A stretch of DNA of 64,000 nt from Typha latifolia (lineage: Eukaryota > Streptophyta > Magnoliopsida > Poales > Typhaceae): assembly GCA_019914945.1 (NCBI GenBank), contig CM034104.1, forward strand, positions 4,776,501 through 4,840,500, in the 5' to 3' direction. The position numbers and the translations under genes were made by a program. Below the pieces are notes generated by a model, which searched no databases, was not told the DNA's origin, and saw only the letters and a program-made list of their open reading frames with translations. Shown in pieces: positions 16,034 to 26,640 of this stretch (position 1 is the stretch's first letter; each line of letters opens with the position of its first letter).

Positions 16034-16669
16034 TGTTGTGCACAACTTAACACCAACTACTGAAAGCGTTCTCGCACTCGGCGTGTGATTTGAGTTTTCC
16101 AAATGGAAACGAGATATAAAATAGCAGCAATAAAGTAAGACATAAAAATGTATATAGAAAAGTCACTCTATAGAGAAAAATTATGGGGCAATAGAAAAAA
16201 ATTCATTAAGCAAGAAAATAGAGTACACCAACTTAAACCTTTAGGATAGATTAATCCATATCCGAGGAACACCACTTGTACAATGTAGTATCAAAGAATC
16301 TCTAGAAAAACCGAAGGATAATCTCAAGAAAAATGATCAAAGAAGATAATATCCGATTAAGAGGATTCATTCTGTTATTGATTCCCAACTATGAAATTGA
16401 ATGCAGACTTTGAACATCATCTAAAAGCCTAAGTAGAAGCCCCTTTTGTCATATTACATCTAGCTTACATTTACCTTTGTATATAGGTGTTCGGAACTCA
16501 TATCCTTCTCTTAGTCAAAGATACTCTTAATCTTATTAGAAAACTACTCATTAATCTCCTAATTTAACTAAAAAAGATGACACCGGTTTTTCATCTATAA
16601 GATTAAAGACAAGATAAACTTATATTTCTAATAAGATTATGACTCTTTATGAGGAGGCCTAATCCGACA
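16034..16669 (-). repeat. 5' LTR of the minus-strand copia element
   Basis: Partner of 13807-14392. On the minus strand it begins TGTCGGATTAGGCCTCC and ends just before the decayed primer binding site near 16030. Confidence 0.85.
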
Positions 16670-17296
16670 TTATTTAAACTAAGAAAGTATAGGACATCTA
16701 AAATTAAATACAGTATGATATGTATTCTGTCTCTTTCATTCATGGTGGAGTGTTTGTTGGTGCGCAGCTTTCATTTACTGTATATGTTGTTCTTTCTTCG
16801 TCCTCTCATTTAGCTTTCTTTCTTTGTCCAGAACTTCATTTCCTTATTGTCTAATGTAAACTACTATAAAGTATATCTTCCTCTCGAATGTAAGGCTAGC
16901 TTGCCAATTGGTTCAATCTGGTACAAATTAAATGGAATTATGGAAGTAGAGAAACAAACAAAGAAGGAAGATCATAGAAATGAAACACTTGAGACTACGA
17001 TGAATTAGCTGCCACTGTCTAACATGCATGACAAAAAATTGTTGCTAATTTCCCCACTGAGTCAGTCTTGTGATATAGAACTTGTTAATTTGGTTCATGA
17101 ACCATTATAATCTACAGACATGTTGGATATATAATGATCTTGTTGAAGCCGTAAATATAATTCGCATATATTGGCGCATGCATATATAATCTAATATGTT
17201 TTCCCCTATATGATGATGGCTCCTTTCTAATAAGGTGACAATGGATTATTTGACATCCGTGGCTTTCTTCCAAGTTTAACACCTTTGTCTGTTTCC

Positions 17297-17297
<1 letters not shown>
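16670..17297. other. Intergenic region, no gene recognised
   Basis: AT-rich, stops in all frames. The part around 16735-17030 shows patchy similarity to 12455-12790. Confidence 0.45.
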
Positions 17298-17327
<30 letters not shown>

Positions 17328-17515
17328 AAGAAGAAGAAGAAGAAGAAGAAGAAGAAGAAGAAGAAGAAGAAGAAGAAGAAGAAGAAGAAGAAGAAGAAGA
17401 AGAAGAAGAAGAAGAAGAAGAAGAAGAAGAAGAAGAAGAAGAAGAAGAAGAAGAAGAAGAAGAAGAAGAAGAAGAAGAAGAAGAAGAAGAAGAAGAAGAA
17501 GAAGAAGAAGAAGAA
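17298..17515. repeat. Perfect (AAG)n / (GAA·TTC)n microsatellite, about 72 units
   Basis: An uninterrupted trinucleotide tract of about 218 bp. One strand is all purine and the other all pyrimidine. Long GAA/TTC tracts are known to form triplex (H-DNA) structures, to stall replication and to be length-unstable. The open frame read through it (poly-Phe on the minus strand) is a by-product. No gene is recognised within about 6 kb, so a role in an intron or UTR is not supported here. Confidence 0.97.
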
Positions 17516-19362
17516 AGATAGTGAGGTCATTTGGGTCTCTGTTACCTTGATAAGGAAGTTAATCGAGTAGATTGACGAGTTGGTATCATTCACATGCAAA
17601 GCACGATAGATCTAGAGAGATTTCATTTTCATAGTGTGGGGGAGTTTGCGTCCATGCTTAGGTGAACGTCAACTTTAATTAGAGACCAAATATTCAGTAA
17701 TAGGAGAAGTCTTCTCTTCCCATGTCCTTTCTACATCTCTTGGATCATCAATGGTTGGTTAGTAGGATTACTTTACTTTGGAGATTCAAAATATATAGTT
17801 CACAAACTAATTAATAGCTTGAATTTATATCTCAAACATATGTCCCCGTGATATTTAATCCTTAGAAAGGAAATAAAAGATAAAATGAAAAAAAAATTAT
17901 AAGTTCATATATTTAGAAATAGATTATTTTTTCTTTTTCATGTATACATCTCAAAAGCTCCTTATTAATTTGCTTGTAAAACCTTCTAAGTTTTATACTT
18001 GTGAATATATTATTTTTCAAGTGTTTTGAGAGGATATCAATTTTAGAGGAGTATGGACACAAAAAGGAGATATAAATATAGTAGACCTGTTTGATTAATT
18101 ACGTCTTGCATGACCTAAATAATACGGGCTTGTAAATAATTCCATTTAGAATCTTGAAGCAAAAATTAAGAATAATAGAGTGGAATCTTATATGCATGAA
18201 AAGTTTCTTCCAGCTAACAACAAAGAAAAATAAATGCACCTATCTAAACATGTGACTAACCATATACTTGTTCTCGATATTAAGTTGCAGTTTCTGAAGT
18301 CGTTATCTTAAACGATTGATAAGTTTTCAAAAATTGTTAGCGTGTAGATTCCAACCTCTTTGGATACACTCATTAAGAAAGTGATAAGCTTAATATCAAC
18401 ATCATGAAATGATAAAAAGGAAAAAAAAATGATCCCCAATTTCACTTAGATAATAATCGTTTGGATAGAGAGAAGAGAAGAAAAGAAAAAAAGAAATTCT
18501 CTCTTAGTTTATTTGGATTTACGAGAGAGAAAGAGAGAGAGAATCTAGAAGCTATTTTTTCCTCCATTTATTTTTTATTCTCCCTTAAAATTTTAATCTA
18601 AACAAAGAGAAAATATTTCTCTTTTTTACCTTTCGTCTCTCCTTATCTCGCCACCCATAGAAGTTAAAAGACTTATTTTCTTCACTGCATAAAACCTTCT
18701 TTAATTTCCTTGATGAAGAAACGGAATTATATAGTCTTCTTAGAAACTCAAAGAGTCTATAAGGTAATTCTTTCTCCATGGCTATCCTATACTAACATAG
18801 TACGACTATAATAAAAGTTTTCTGAAGTCATTTTAGAGTAAAGTTTGAATAAGTATTTCTCCTAATTCTTCATCTGAGTTCTTTCTACGCCGTTCTTCTC
18901 TTATATTACGTATTCAAATAGCTGATATATTCTTGATTTAGAATTTTAGATCATTAAGGTTTCCCTTTGATATCTGTGGTCTACACAAAGTTGCAACTGT
19001 TATAGTAAACTATTAATAGGGATATAAAAAGACTTTATTTCGCCTAGGAAATATAACGATTTAAAAAGGGTAGAAATAGTTTGGTTATTCAACAATAACT
19101 TATTGGGAAAGATATTAATGTCAATAAACCATATTAATTTTAATATTTGTACCATTAATTAGTTCTGAATTAAATATATAGAAATTGAAATTTAGTATAG
19201 ATCACATCAAGTCTAAGGTTTAAGTGCTTAAGCTTAAAATATAAGGGTAAGATAAAATTGAGTGAAATCATAAGGGGTACACTGTAATTTGACTCAGATT
19301 TATTATTTCCAAGTTATAATTTGATATTGAGCACTATTTTAGTCGATAAAAAAATGTAAATA
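17516..19362. other. Intergenic region, no gene recognised
   Basis: AT-rich DNA. A short segment (about 18459-18603) is bounded by GTTTGGAT and its imperfect inverse ATCTAAAC and is rich in GA runs, which could be a small MITE, but the terminal repeats are too short to be sure. No coding domain was found. Confidence 0.4.
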
Positions 19363-19901
19363 TGTTATAATCCAACAACATAGGTTGAGTCAGTTGAGTC
19401 GAGTCGAGTTAGTATAATTTGCGTAGTCTTTAATTTTGAAATAAAATGGATAATCTGCATATGGATCTAATCTGCTAGGATACTATTCTTATAAATATGA
19501 GTGATTATGGGTTAATTATCATGAGTAGAATGATTATTGAGTTTAGCCAATTTTATTATTTATATTAATCCTTTTATTGTAGCTGTTAGATCGTTCGTAT
19601 TTTTATAATAGTAGATTCCAACTCTAGTTCCATTCAAAGCGTGCAAACCTTAGCCACCCTCTTCTCAAACAAGCCATTCTACATTACGACCGTCCATTAC
19701 CACCCTTCGACGACGGTCGCAACATCAGGTATTTATCAATCTGTCTAGATTTGACCTTTCTTCACTGTTTTATTTTTAAATTTTCACATCGACCTTAGAT
19801 CGCATGAAACTAAGTCATTAGATCCGCAACTCGTGAGGTTACCATTTGCAAAAATCTCATAATTATCTTATATTTAGATCGATGCAGATCTAGGTCGTAA
19901 T
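19363..19901 (+). repeat. 5' LTR, gypsy-like
   Basis: Starts with TG, ends GTCGTAATA just before the primer binding site. Shows scattered similarity to the solo LTR at 63157-63646: TGTTA..ATCC at the start, GAGTCGAGTTAG or AGTCAAGTTAG, a shared TTAGATCCG block, and the end GATCTAGGTCGTAATA against GATCTAATTTGTAACA. Confidence 0.7.
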
Positions 19902-19902
19902 A

Positions 19903-19914
19903 GTGGTATCAGAG
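19903..19914 (+). other. Primer binding site for initiator tRNA-Met
   Basis: The exact sequence TGGTATCAGAGC, complementary to the 3' end of plant initiator methionine tRNA, lies one base after the LTR end. Confidence 0.9.
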
Positions 19915-19931
19915 CCGACATTTGTTAAACG

Positions 19932-20420
19932 ATGGTAAACACACGATCCAAAGCTAAACCAAGAGAGATAGCTATCATGGAGGACCAATAATTCATCTCC
20001 ATCCCTATGGAAACTTCTTTAGTGCCACCAATACCATCAACCATCATTGCCGACATGTGGGCAACGGTAATACACAAAAACAAGAAGAGAGCCATGGAGA
20101 GCACTGAGAAGATCGAAAAGGTTCCTAAGCCGTGACAATAGCTATCCTGGCTCAACACCACCCCCCTGTACTGCTAGCACAACTAGCCATGACGAAACCA
20201 ACCCTCCGAAGGTCATTATCTTCAACTCATTAGGGAAGAGAAGAGCCGCCCTAAACTACAACCAAAGCACCACCTCCGACCGTGGAGGAGTCCCTTACAC
20301 TTCTATAGATTCCCTTCCCCTCCCCCTACCTTGCACCACCAGCATTGACAACCATGGCAAAACCAACCTCCCTATGACAAGAAAGTCCAAACTATGAGGT
20401 AGCAGAAGTCTACCCCAAAT
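19932..20420 (+). pseudogene. Gypsy-like gag start, decayed
   Basis: The ATG at 19932 opens MVNTRSKAKPREIAIMED, an opening like that of many plant Ty3/gypsy gag proteins, and hits a stop at 19988. Downstream text (MWATVIHKNKKRAMESTEK and proline/histidine-rich stretches) is repeatedly broken. The following region to about 21100 is unusually C-rich and may be the rest of a decayed gag-like coding region, but no zinc knuckle was found. Confidence 0.5.
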
Positions 20421-22082
20421 CCTCGCAACCACTCCTCCTTCAACCAAGGTGGAGCTCCCTCAACCCTTGCAGACCCATCCTACCGTAGTTGTGATGCTAA
20501 AGTAGCCACTAGCCACTGTTCTCAATCCATCTTAGAAAATAAAGATTGAAACCCTAGTTTTCCACCGGTGGTGATCTAGGCCCTCTTTGTCCAAGTCACC
20601 ACCACCACCACCAACTTCTTGGACTACCAGCACCTAATCCATGGCCACCATTCCTGCCAGCACTAGCCAGAAAGCCACTGTCAATAACCCTCCACACTAT
20701 AGTGAACCCATGGCTTGTAGTCGCGAGTTTGGGCCTTTCACGGCCACTAATGGACATGGCTAGATTCCCGGTCTTGACTGCCATCTAGTGGAGGCCACCA
20801 AAATAGTTAGCGATAGTCGCGTGGCTGAACCCAACAGTCACGCTCCCGGTGATATGTCTTGTGCTAAGCGATGTTGGAGTGGCTTCCATCGGCCTCTCTG
20901 CCGTCTTTGCTCCACTACACTAGGGCCATGCCCACCAACCGCATCCAACAGGGGACGATGGACCTACCGATGATGCATCATACTGTCGCTGCAGCAAACT
21001 GAGCTCGAGCTTAATTTTTGGCTTCCACCGTTGCTCGCTTTCCATCACCGAGGGGACCACTTGGAGGTTGATTGTTGGTAGCTCACTACCTAACCCAGTT
21101 GCCACTAGCGCTCATGCAACCCACGATAGCACCCCTAGGCCAAAAAACATTTTTAGCCCTAGGGTTAAGGTTTGAGTTATTGGGACAGAGAGATAAAGTG
21201 TGCGTATATCAAGGCATGCTGAAATTTTGCGATTCAGCTCGACCATCTCGCATAAACTAGCTAGGAACCCATAAGCATGACCTTGAGCCTGAGTATAAGC
21301 CCGAGGATGACTGCTGGAATAACCCATAAGTACAACGGTTGCTTGTAGTACAGAATATGGTTGTCGAATCTATAGAGAGATATCATAAAGAATACGCTGA
21401 AAGGATATAAAGAATACCAAACAGATAATTGTTGTTATAAAAAGTTAAAAAAATAATAATAAGCAAGTAAGATAAAATCTAAAGCAATTTTATCAGTTTT
21501 TTTTATCACTTACGAAGCATGTAGCTAATTTTATTTAGTCTAGTCTAAAGTCAACAATATACCCGGAGGCGATAATGCAACAAAGATCAAATTACTAAAT
21601 AAAGACTAACTTATCTAGATATAATTATGCAAATCTCAACTACATAATTATTAGGATATATAAATTATGAAGATGGAATAGATTAACTTTTAAAATTATT
21701 TAAGCATTTTAGTATTACAAGATTAAAATAAAGTAGAAAATAACCTAAATAGGGGCAAGGCATCCCCTAGCCACGTCAGTATGATTAGCTATTAACTTCC
21801 TTCTCTTGTTTTGATATATTTTTTTTCTCTCTTTTTCTTTTCCCTTCTCTCTATTTCTCTCTTTTTTGGAATTTTTTAGGTGTTTTTCATATGTCTTTTT
21901 CAATGGCTCTACCCCTCTATTTATAGAGAATTATTAAAAATACTGTTGCATGATTTGATGCAGGAGGGTTAAAGGAACTTGGTGGAATTGGTTGCTTCGC
22001 ATGCCTCTGCACTTTCTATGAAATATTTCGTATCGTTTGCAAGACATCACACAAAATCGAGGTGCAACGTGATATGGTAGTA
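20421..22082. other. Internal region of the broken element, no domain recognised
   Basis: GC-richer DNA to about 21330, then AT-rich. Several short overlapping frames on both strands have no recognisable domain. A TATA-like box with pyrimidine-rich flank on the minus strand (about 21780-21940) may belong to another decayed LTR. Confidence 0.35.
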
Positions 22083-22756
22083 TCTGGTTGGTGCTCGTTT
22101 TTTTTTTTTTTTTTGAATGGAAAGCTCGTCTCAGCTGTGCCTATCCCTTAGGCAGGGATAAGACATCGGCAATAATAAGGTTACATAACTCAGATGGGAT
22201 GGCATTCGAAGGTCCCAACCTAATCAGACCCAAGCTACCCTTATCGTGTTTGGCTGCCCAGTTTGTGGCCTTGTTACCATCGCGTCTAACATGTGACACA
22301 TGATGATTTACAAAAGAGTTGAGCAAGACTCTACACTCAGCAACTACTACCCTCAGCCACCAGGGGCAGCTGATGACCTTGTTAAGGATTCAAACTAACT
22401 CCCTAGATTCAGTCTCGACCTCTACCCTGTTGTATCCCGCTGCAGTTAGTAGCCCAAGTATAAGAGCTTTCCCTTCAGCTCGTATCGTTGACTCTCCGGC
22501 AGTCAGTTCCTAGGCCACCGCTAATGGAGCCCCATGAGAATCCCTAATCACTGCTCCAGAGCCCTCCAAACCCAAGATGCCTTCGCCGGGATACGAGGAT
22601 CCCACGAGTTGAAGCTCCCATATTTGGCCTTGGGAATTCTGACCCAAGGGTAGTCCGTGTTGTTCAGAACCTTGAAGACTAGCTTCCCAAGGAGTGCCGC
22701 CCCATGTCGTCTTCATCTTTCCGACTACTAGCCCGCCGTTCTGGTTGGTGCTCGTT
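22083..22756 (-). mobile_element. 5'-truncated LINE insertion with perfect 17-bp target duplication
   Basis: The sequence TCTGGTTGGTGCTCGTT stands at both ends (22083-22099 and 22740-22756). The lower end carries a run of about 18 T, which is the poly(A) tail read on the minus strand, so the insert is a LINE in minus orientation. It carries the end of the pol region. First comes LNNTDYPWVRIPKAKYGSF followed by KASWVWRAL (about 22560-22690), text typical of the stretch after plant LINE reverse transcriptase. Then comes an RNase H domain (next entry). The usual zinc-binding stretch between these two is absent, so a deletion within the element probably came before or with insertion. Confidence 0.88.
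22120..22560 (-). pseudogene. LINE RNase H (RVT_3-type) domain, broken
   Basis: Minus-strand reading gives GSGAVIRDSHGAPLAVA, a stop, then ELTAGESTIRAEGKALILGL, VEVETESRELV and finally HVRRDGNKATNWAAKH and LIIADVLSLPKG. This is the standard order of the plant LINE RNase H: first Asp block, the AE helix, the ETDS-like block and the C-terminal HVRRxxN.xAdwla block. At least two in-frame stops make it non-functional. Confidence 0.8.
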
Positions 22757-23200
22757 GGCATGACTAATAAGAACCATGGCGTTGAATCTTGTGTGGGGGC
22801 AGTAATATGAATTTGGTGCATCCAACGTGTTTTCTTTTATTTTTTGATGTATCTATTGTCCGTAAATTTTGATTTTTTTTTTCAATCCTAGCACGTAGAC
22901 TACAAGTTCTCTAAGCTTCATGCTAACAATAAAATATATTTTTAAATTAATAACTTAGTATTTTATAAATTGAAATATGAATTAGAGAAACCTATTTAAA
23001 CAACCAAAAAGATACTTGTGTTTTAAGAATTAAGCTAGTATTTTTAATATTTATAAAATCATTTTTATGCACTTATCACATGGAATCGCATCAGCCGACT
23101 GAGCCGGACTTGCATGCAGCCCTAGCATGACGCGAGTAAAGTCGGTGGGTGGATTTGTTACTAATCACTTTAAAAACAATGTGTTAGAACTGTGATGAAT

Positions 23201-23266
23201 TGTTATTATCCAATTACATAGGTCGAGTATAGTCTAATTTACTTATTATTTTTAATTTTGAATCAC
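23201..23266 (+). repeat. Truncated LTR start related to 19363
   Basis: TGTTATTATCCAATTACATAGG, then GTCGAGTATAGTCTAATTT and TTTTAATTTTGAAT match the first part of the 5' LTR at 19363. The similarity stops after about 65 bp. Confidence 0.6.
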
Positions 23267-23702
23267 CGGACCGAACTTCTAACAGCTCAAGTTCTAAAGC
23301 ACCCTATGACGTGGTACTAATCCTACGTCAGATGCAGCAAATCCCTGCCTCAGGCCCCACTCATTGATGACGTGTCGCCATCTACCGACGTCTCGATGGG
23401 ATTCGGTGGGCTCGATCCCACCGTAACCAACTGGACCGCATCCTCAGCACGTGTGAAGAGACTGCCGAGTGCCGAGTCCCAAGTGCCAAGGCCCTGAACG
23501 TAGTAATTTCTTCCATTCCGAGAGGTAGAGGATCCTTCGTCACTTCAATTACTCGCGAAGACTCCTACCAGTCAGTTTACTACTTTAGCCCTTTCTCAAA
23601 AAAAAAAAAAAAAGTTTACTACTTTAGCCTTTCTTTAAAATCTCTATTTTCTATTATATAATTTTGGTATTATTACTCACACCCCCATTCCATATTCCTC
23701 TC

Positions 23703-23707
<5 letters not shown>

Positions 23708-23750
<43 letters not shown>
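23708..23750. repeat. (CT)n microsatellite in WRKY 5' UTR/promoter
   Basis: A 43-bp uninterrupted CT tract lies 75 bp upstream of the WRKY start codon. CT-rich tracts are common in plant leaders. On the opposite strand it reads as GA repeats, a known target of BBR/BPC proteins. Confidence 0.9.
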
Positions 23751-23752
<2 letters not shown>

Positions 23753-23825
23753 TCACAACTTCCCTTCTCTTCTCTTTTCACTAAACCTAGAGATCTATCG
23801 AGAGATACCCCAACTAAGGAAACTA

Positions 23826-24078
23826 ATGATACCGCCGAACGCCTCCGAGTTCCTAGTCGACGACCGCCATGCCATCGACGGCAACATCGGCCCGAGACGC
23901 AACATCAAGGAGCTCGATTTCTTCTCGGCGGCCGCTGCCGCCGCCACCACGAGCGATTTACTCAGCAGTCATCAGGACTGTAAACGAGTAGATGCCACCA
24001 TACTTAAAGTTCGTGGTTTGGAGATGGGGTTAGATCTTTGCACAACGAATACAGAAGAGAACGAGGTGAGTTTACATA

Positions 24079-24121
<43 letters not shown>

Positions 24122-24628
24122 ATCTATACTACTAGTGCATGTAGATGTGCATGAGCCTGCGTTAACTTATCAAGTTGTGATATATAGACACCTCTTGTAA
24201 CACTCCAAGGAGAGCTCAACCGACTGGGAGATGAGAATAGGAGATTGAGGAGCAAACTTGATCTGCTCACGAGAAACTACAACTCTCTATATAGCCAGCT
24301 TCTCCTTGCCATGCAACAACAAGAAGTACAGGTTAAATCTTTTTTCCTTTATACTGTCAATACCCTAATTATTTTACCTCTTTCTATTTTGTAAAAAAAA
24401 ACTTTGTTAATGCACAGAAGGAAGACCCAGGTGATGGATCGAATACTAATAGGGTGGCAGTATCAGTTCAGAAGCACATGGAACCTAGTAATCCAGTACT
24501 GGTGGAGAAGCAAAGAGAGCCCATGAACTCGATGCCACATGAGGAAATCCCATGTAGGAAGGCTAGAGTTTCTGTTAGAGCTCGATCTGATGCTCAATTG
24601 GTACATAATTTATTATTTGCTAGTAGCC

Positions 24629-24683
<55 letters not shown>

Positions 24684-26213
24684 AGATTTTAATTAGTTTA
24701 AGAGGTAAATCTAGTGATATATATATATATATATATGGTTGTAGATCCTTGATGGATGTCAATGGAGAAAGTATGGCCAGAAATTGGCAAAGGGTAATCC
24801 TTGCCCTCGAGCTTACTATCGATGCACCATGGCCATCGGATGCCCGGTTAGGAAGCAGGTAAATATATACTTGTTCTTATATATATATAATTACTTCCAA
24901 ATTTTGCTATTCTTTCACCAAAAATAATTTTCAGATTTTAAAGTAATATGTATGTCTAATAAAATCAAGTTGCCGTAAACATTCAAGCTAAAATATGTAG
25001 ATACTTTATGCATGTATATGTTTTGTAGAACTTCGTAACATCTATTAGTCTTTTTCTATTTCTTTTTTCTTTTTGAGAGAGAAAAATTTATCCTATTAGT
25101 CCCTTGATTAGATCTATAGATTAATTATAAACTGCCATATCTGAAATGAGCAAAACTTTAAGCATAAAATTGTGCTTCAATCAATCTTTTGAATCGATGT
25201 GGATTTGGGGGGGTTTAATATGAAGTTAGCTTTTGTTTGAACTATATATCAAGCATCTTGAATTTGCTTTCCTTTTCAGTTTATTTTGAGACTTAGCCAC
25301 GGCTGTCCAGACTCTCACTAGATTGTTCCAAATCTTTGTCTAGAACAAATCTTAAGTCGATCTTCAGACTCTTTCAGATATTTTCCTTCTTCCTGAGATT
25401 TACTGTTATTAGATTTGGAAGATATGCTGTAAAATGATTCATTGAAATAATTCCAGAATAATTTGAAATAGATGGCTACAAACTTCAAATAACTTATATT
25501 AATTTGTAACTCTAAAGAGAGAAAAATAGCCAACTTCATGTGGATGATATACTGATATGCATTGCAAAGATAGTGACTCTCTGCCTACCTTCGTTTGTAG
25601 TCCTTTCATGTGAATTATATACGCCCTTCTTTCTCTATCTTGACACTGCTTTTGATCTGGAGTGCAACAGGTGCAGAGATGTGCTCAAGACAATACTATC
25701 CTCATCACCACCTATGAGGGCAACCACAACCACGCCCTCCCTCCCACCGCCGCCACCATGGCCAACACTACCTCCGCCGCAGCCGCCATGCTCCTGTCCG
25801 GTTCCATCACCAGTAAGGAGAACTCTCTCATGACCTCATCCAACCTCATCCTCCCATTCCCCTATGCTTCCTCAACCATGGCCACTTTATCGGCCTCTTC
25901 TCCGTTCCCGACCGTCACTCTCGATCTAACTCGGTCCCAGAGCCACCCTCTGCAGGTGTCGGTCCCAGTGCCGCATGCACCAACGGTACAATTTGAACCG
26001 CAGCAGAAGGCGGTGTTCGAGACGGTGAGCGCAGCCATTGCGACCGATCCTAAGTTCACTGCAGCCTTGGCTGCCGCGATATCGTCGGTTACGGGAGTTC
26101 CGCGAATTAGCAGTGGTACTGATGGAGGGAGCAGTGGTTGTATCACTGTACCTAAGGCAGTGGCTGGATCTCCACAGTTTCCACACTCTTGCACCACCTT
26201 TTCTACTAATTAG
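23826..26213 (+). CDS. WRKY transcription factor, group IIb
   Basis: Five exons give 407 residues: 23826-24065, 24188-24331, 24418-24600, 24745-24858 and 25671-26213 (stop included). All introns are phase 0 with GT-AG ends. Exon 2 encodes a leucine-zipper-like coiled coil ([20 protein letters not shown], about residues 86-105). The WRKY domain has WRKYGQK at 196-202 and a C-X5-C-X23-H-X1-H zinc finger (C216, C222, H246, H248). The intron before VQRC is the position that marks groups IIa and IIb. The leader [13 protein letters not shown] and the tail with TVTLDLT and AALAAAISS are typical of IIb proteins such as the Arabidopsis WRKY6/31/42 set. Such factors bind W-boxes in the nucleus and act in stress, senescence and phosphate responses; the role here is inferred. 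An in-frame ATG at 23664 lies upstream of the CT-repeat leader. ATG 23826 gives a better family start ([13 protein letters not shown]). Confidence 0.93.
24081..24113. repeat. (TA)n microsatellite in WRKY intron 1
   Basis: A 33-bp TA tract begins 15 bp after the intron 1 donor site, within an intron of only 122 bp. Confidence 0.93.
24634..24736. repeat. Two (TA)n tracts filling WRKY intron 3
   Basis: TA runs at about 24634-24683 and 24717-24736 make up half of the 144-bp intron in front of the exon that encodes the WRKY heptapeptide. The second run ends 8 bp before the acceptor AG. Confidence 0.93.
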
Positions 26214-26554
26214 CTACTGAATGAGAGCTTGAGAGGTAGCGTACATGCCCAGAAAAAGTTTGTTTATGCCTTTCATTCATTTGCAGACCTAGAATCCATG
26301 CAGAGTATGCTTCTTGGGAGACAGAAAGAAAAGGATATGTTGTATACGAATCATAAAATTATGGCTATTTATATTTGGTAAACAGGTAATTATATTACCA
26401 CAAAAAGGCACAAAGATACTTCAGTGAAGTTTAAGGTAACCCTTGGTGTATCCTGAGGCAGTCTATCTAAAATAGAAGTCAGGATCGAGTCAACCCAAAC
26501 TGTGAAAACCCTGCTCCTGTCCTAGGTAAGCCAATCAATAAATGACGAGGTTGG

Positions 26555-26640
<86 letters not shown>

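Larger units (their letters stand above)
13807..16669 (-). mobile_element. Internally deleted Ty1/copia retrotransposon, minus strand
   Basis: Two long terminal repeats (13807-14392 and 16034-16669), both running TGTTGTGCACA... to ...ACA on the plus strand, bracket 1.64 kb. On the minus strand the upper LTR is the 5' LTR. A decayed primer binding site (GTATTAGAGTTAGATTCG, near 16012-16030) follows it. A purine-rich tract (AGGAGGAGAGGAAATT) abuts the 3' LTR at 14393, as expected for the polypurine tract. Five-base flanks CTATT (13802-13806) and TTATT (16670-16674) agree at four of five positions, consistent with a target duplication. Inside, only gag/protease-region remnants remain. Integrase, reverse transcriptase and RNase H are missing, so the element cannot move by itself. 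Confidence 0.85.
19363..23266 (+). mobile_element. Broken Ty3/gypsy-like LTR retrotransposon
   Basis: A 5' LTR (19363-19901, starting TGTTATAATCCAACAACATAGG) is followed by an exact TGGTATCAGAGC primer binding site and by a gag-like start. The 3' side ends with a truncated copy of the LTR start (23201-23266, TGTTATTATCCAATTACATAGG). No protease, reverse transcriptase, integrase or RNase H of its own can be read between them, so it is either a deleted or a non-autonomous element. It carries a later LINE insertion at 22083-22756. Assigning both LTR pieces to one element is inference. The gypsy rather than copia label rests on the gag-like start. Confidence 0.6.

Noticed and set aside
17276..17599. 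Minus-strand open frame coding about 75 phenylalanines in a row
   Set aside because: It is simply the GAA/TTC microsatellite read as codons; there is no domain or gene structure around it.
18459..18603. Small MITE with GTTTGGAT/ATCTAAAC ends
   Set aside because: Inverted ends are only 8 bp with a mismatch, and no target duplication is visible, so it is not listed as an element.
24454..24862. Open frames with Tyr-Ile repeats in the WRKY gene
   Set aside because: They come from reading through intron 3 TA repeats. The spliced exons give a clean WRKY protein.
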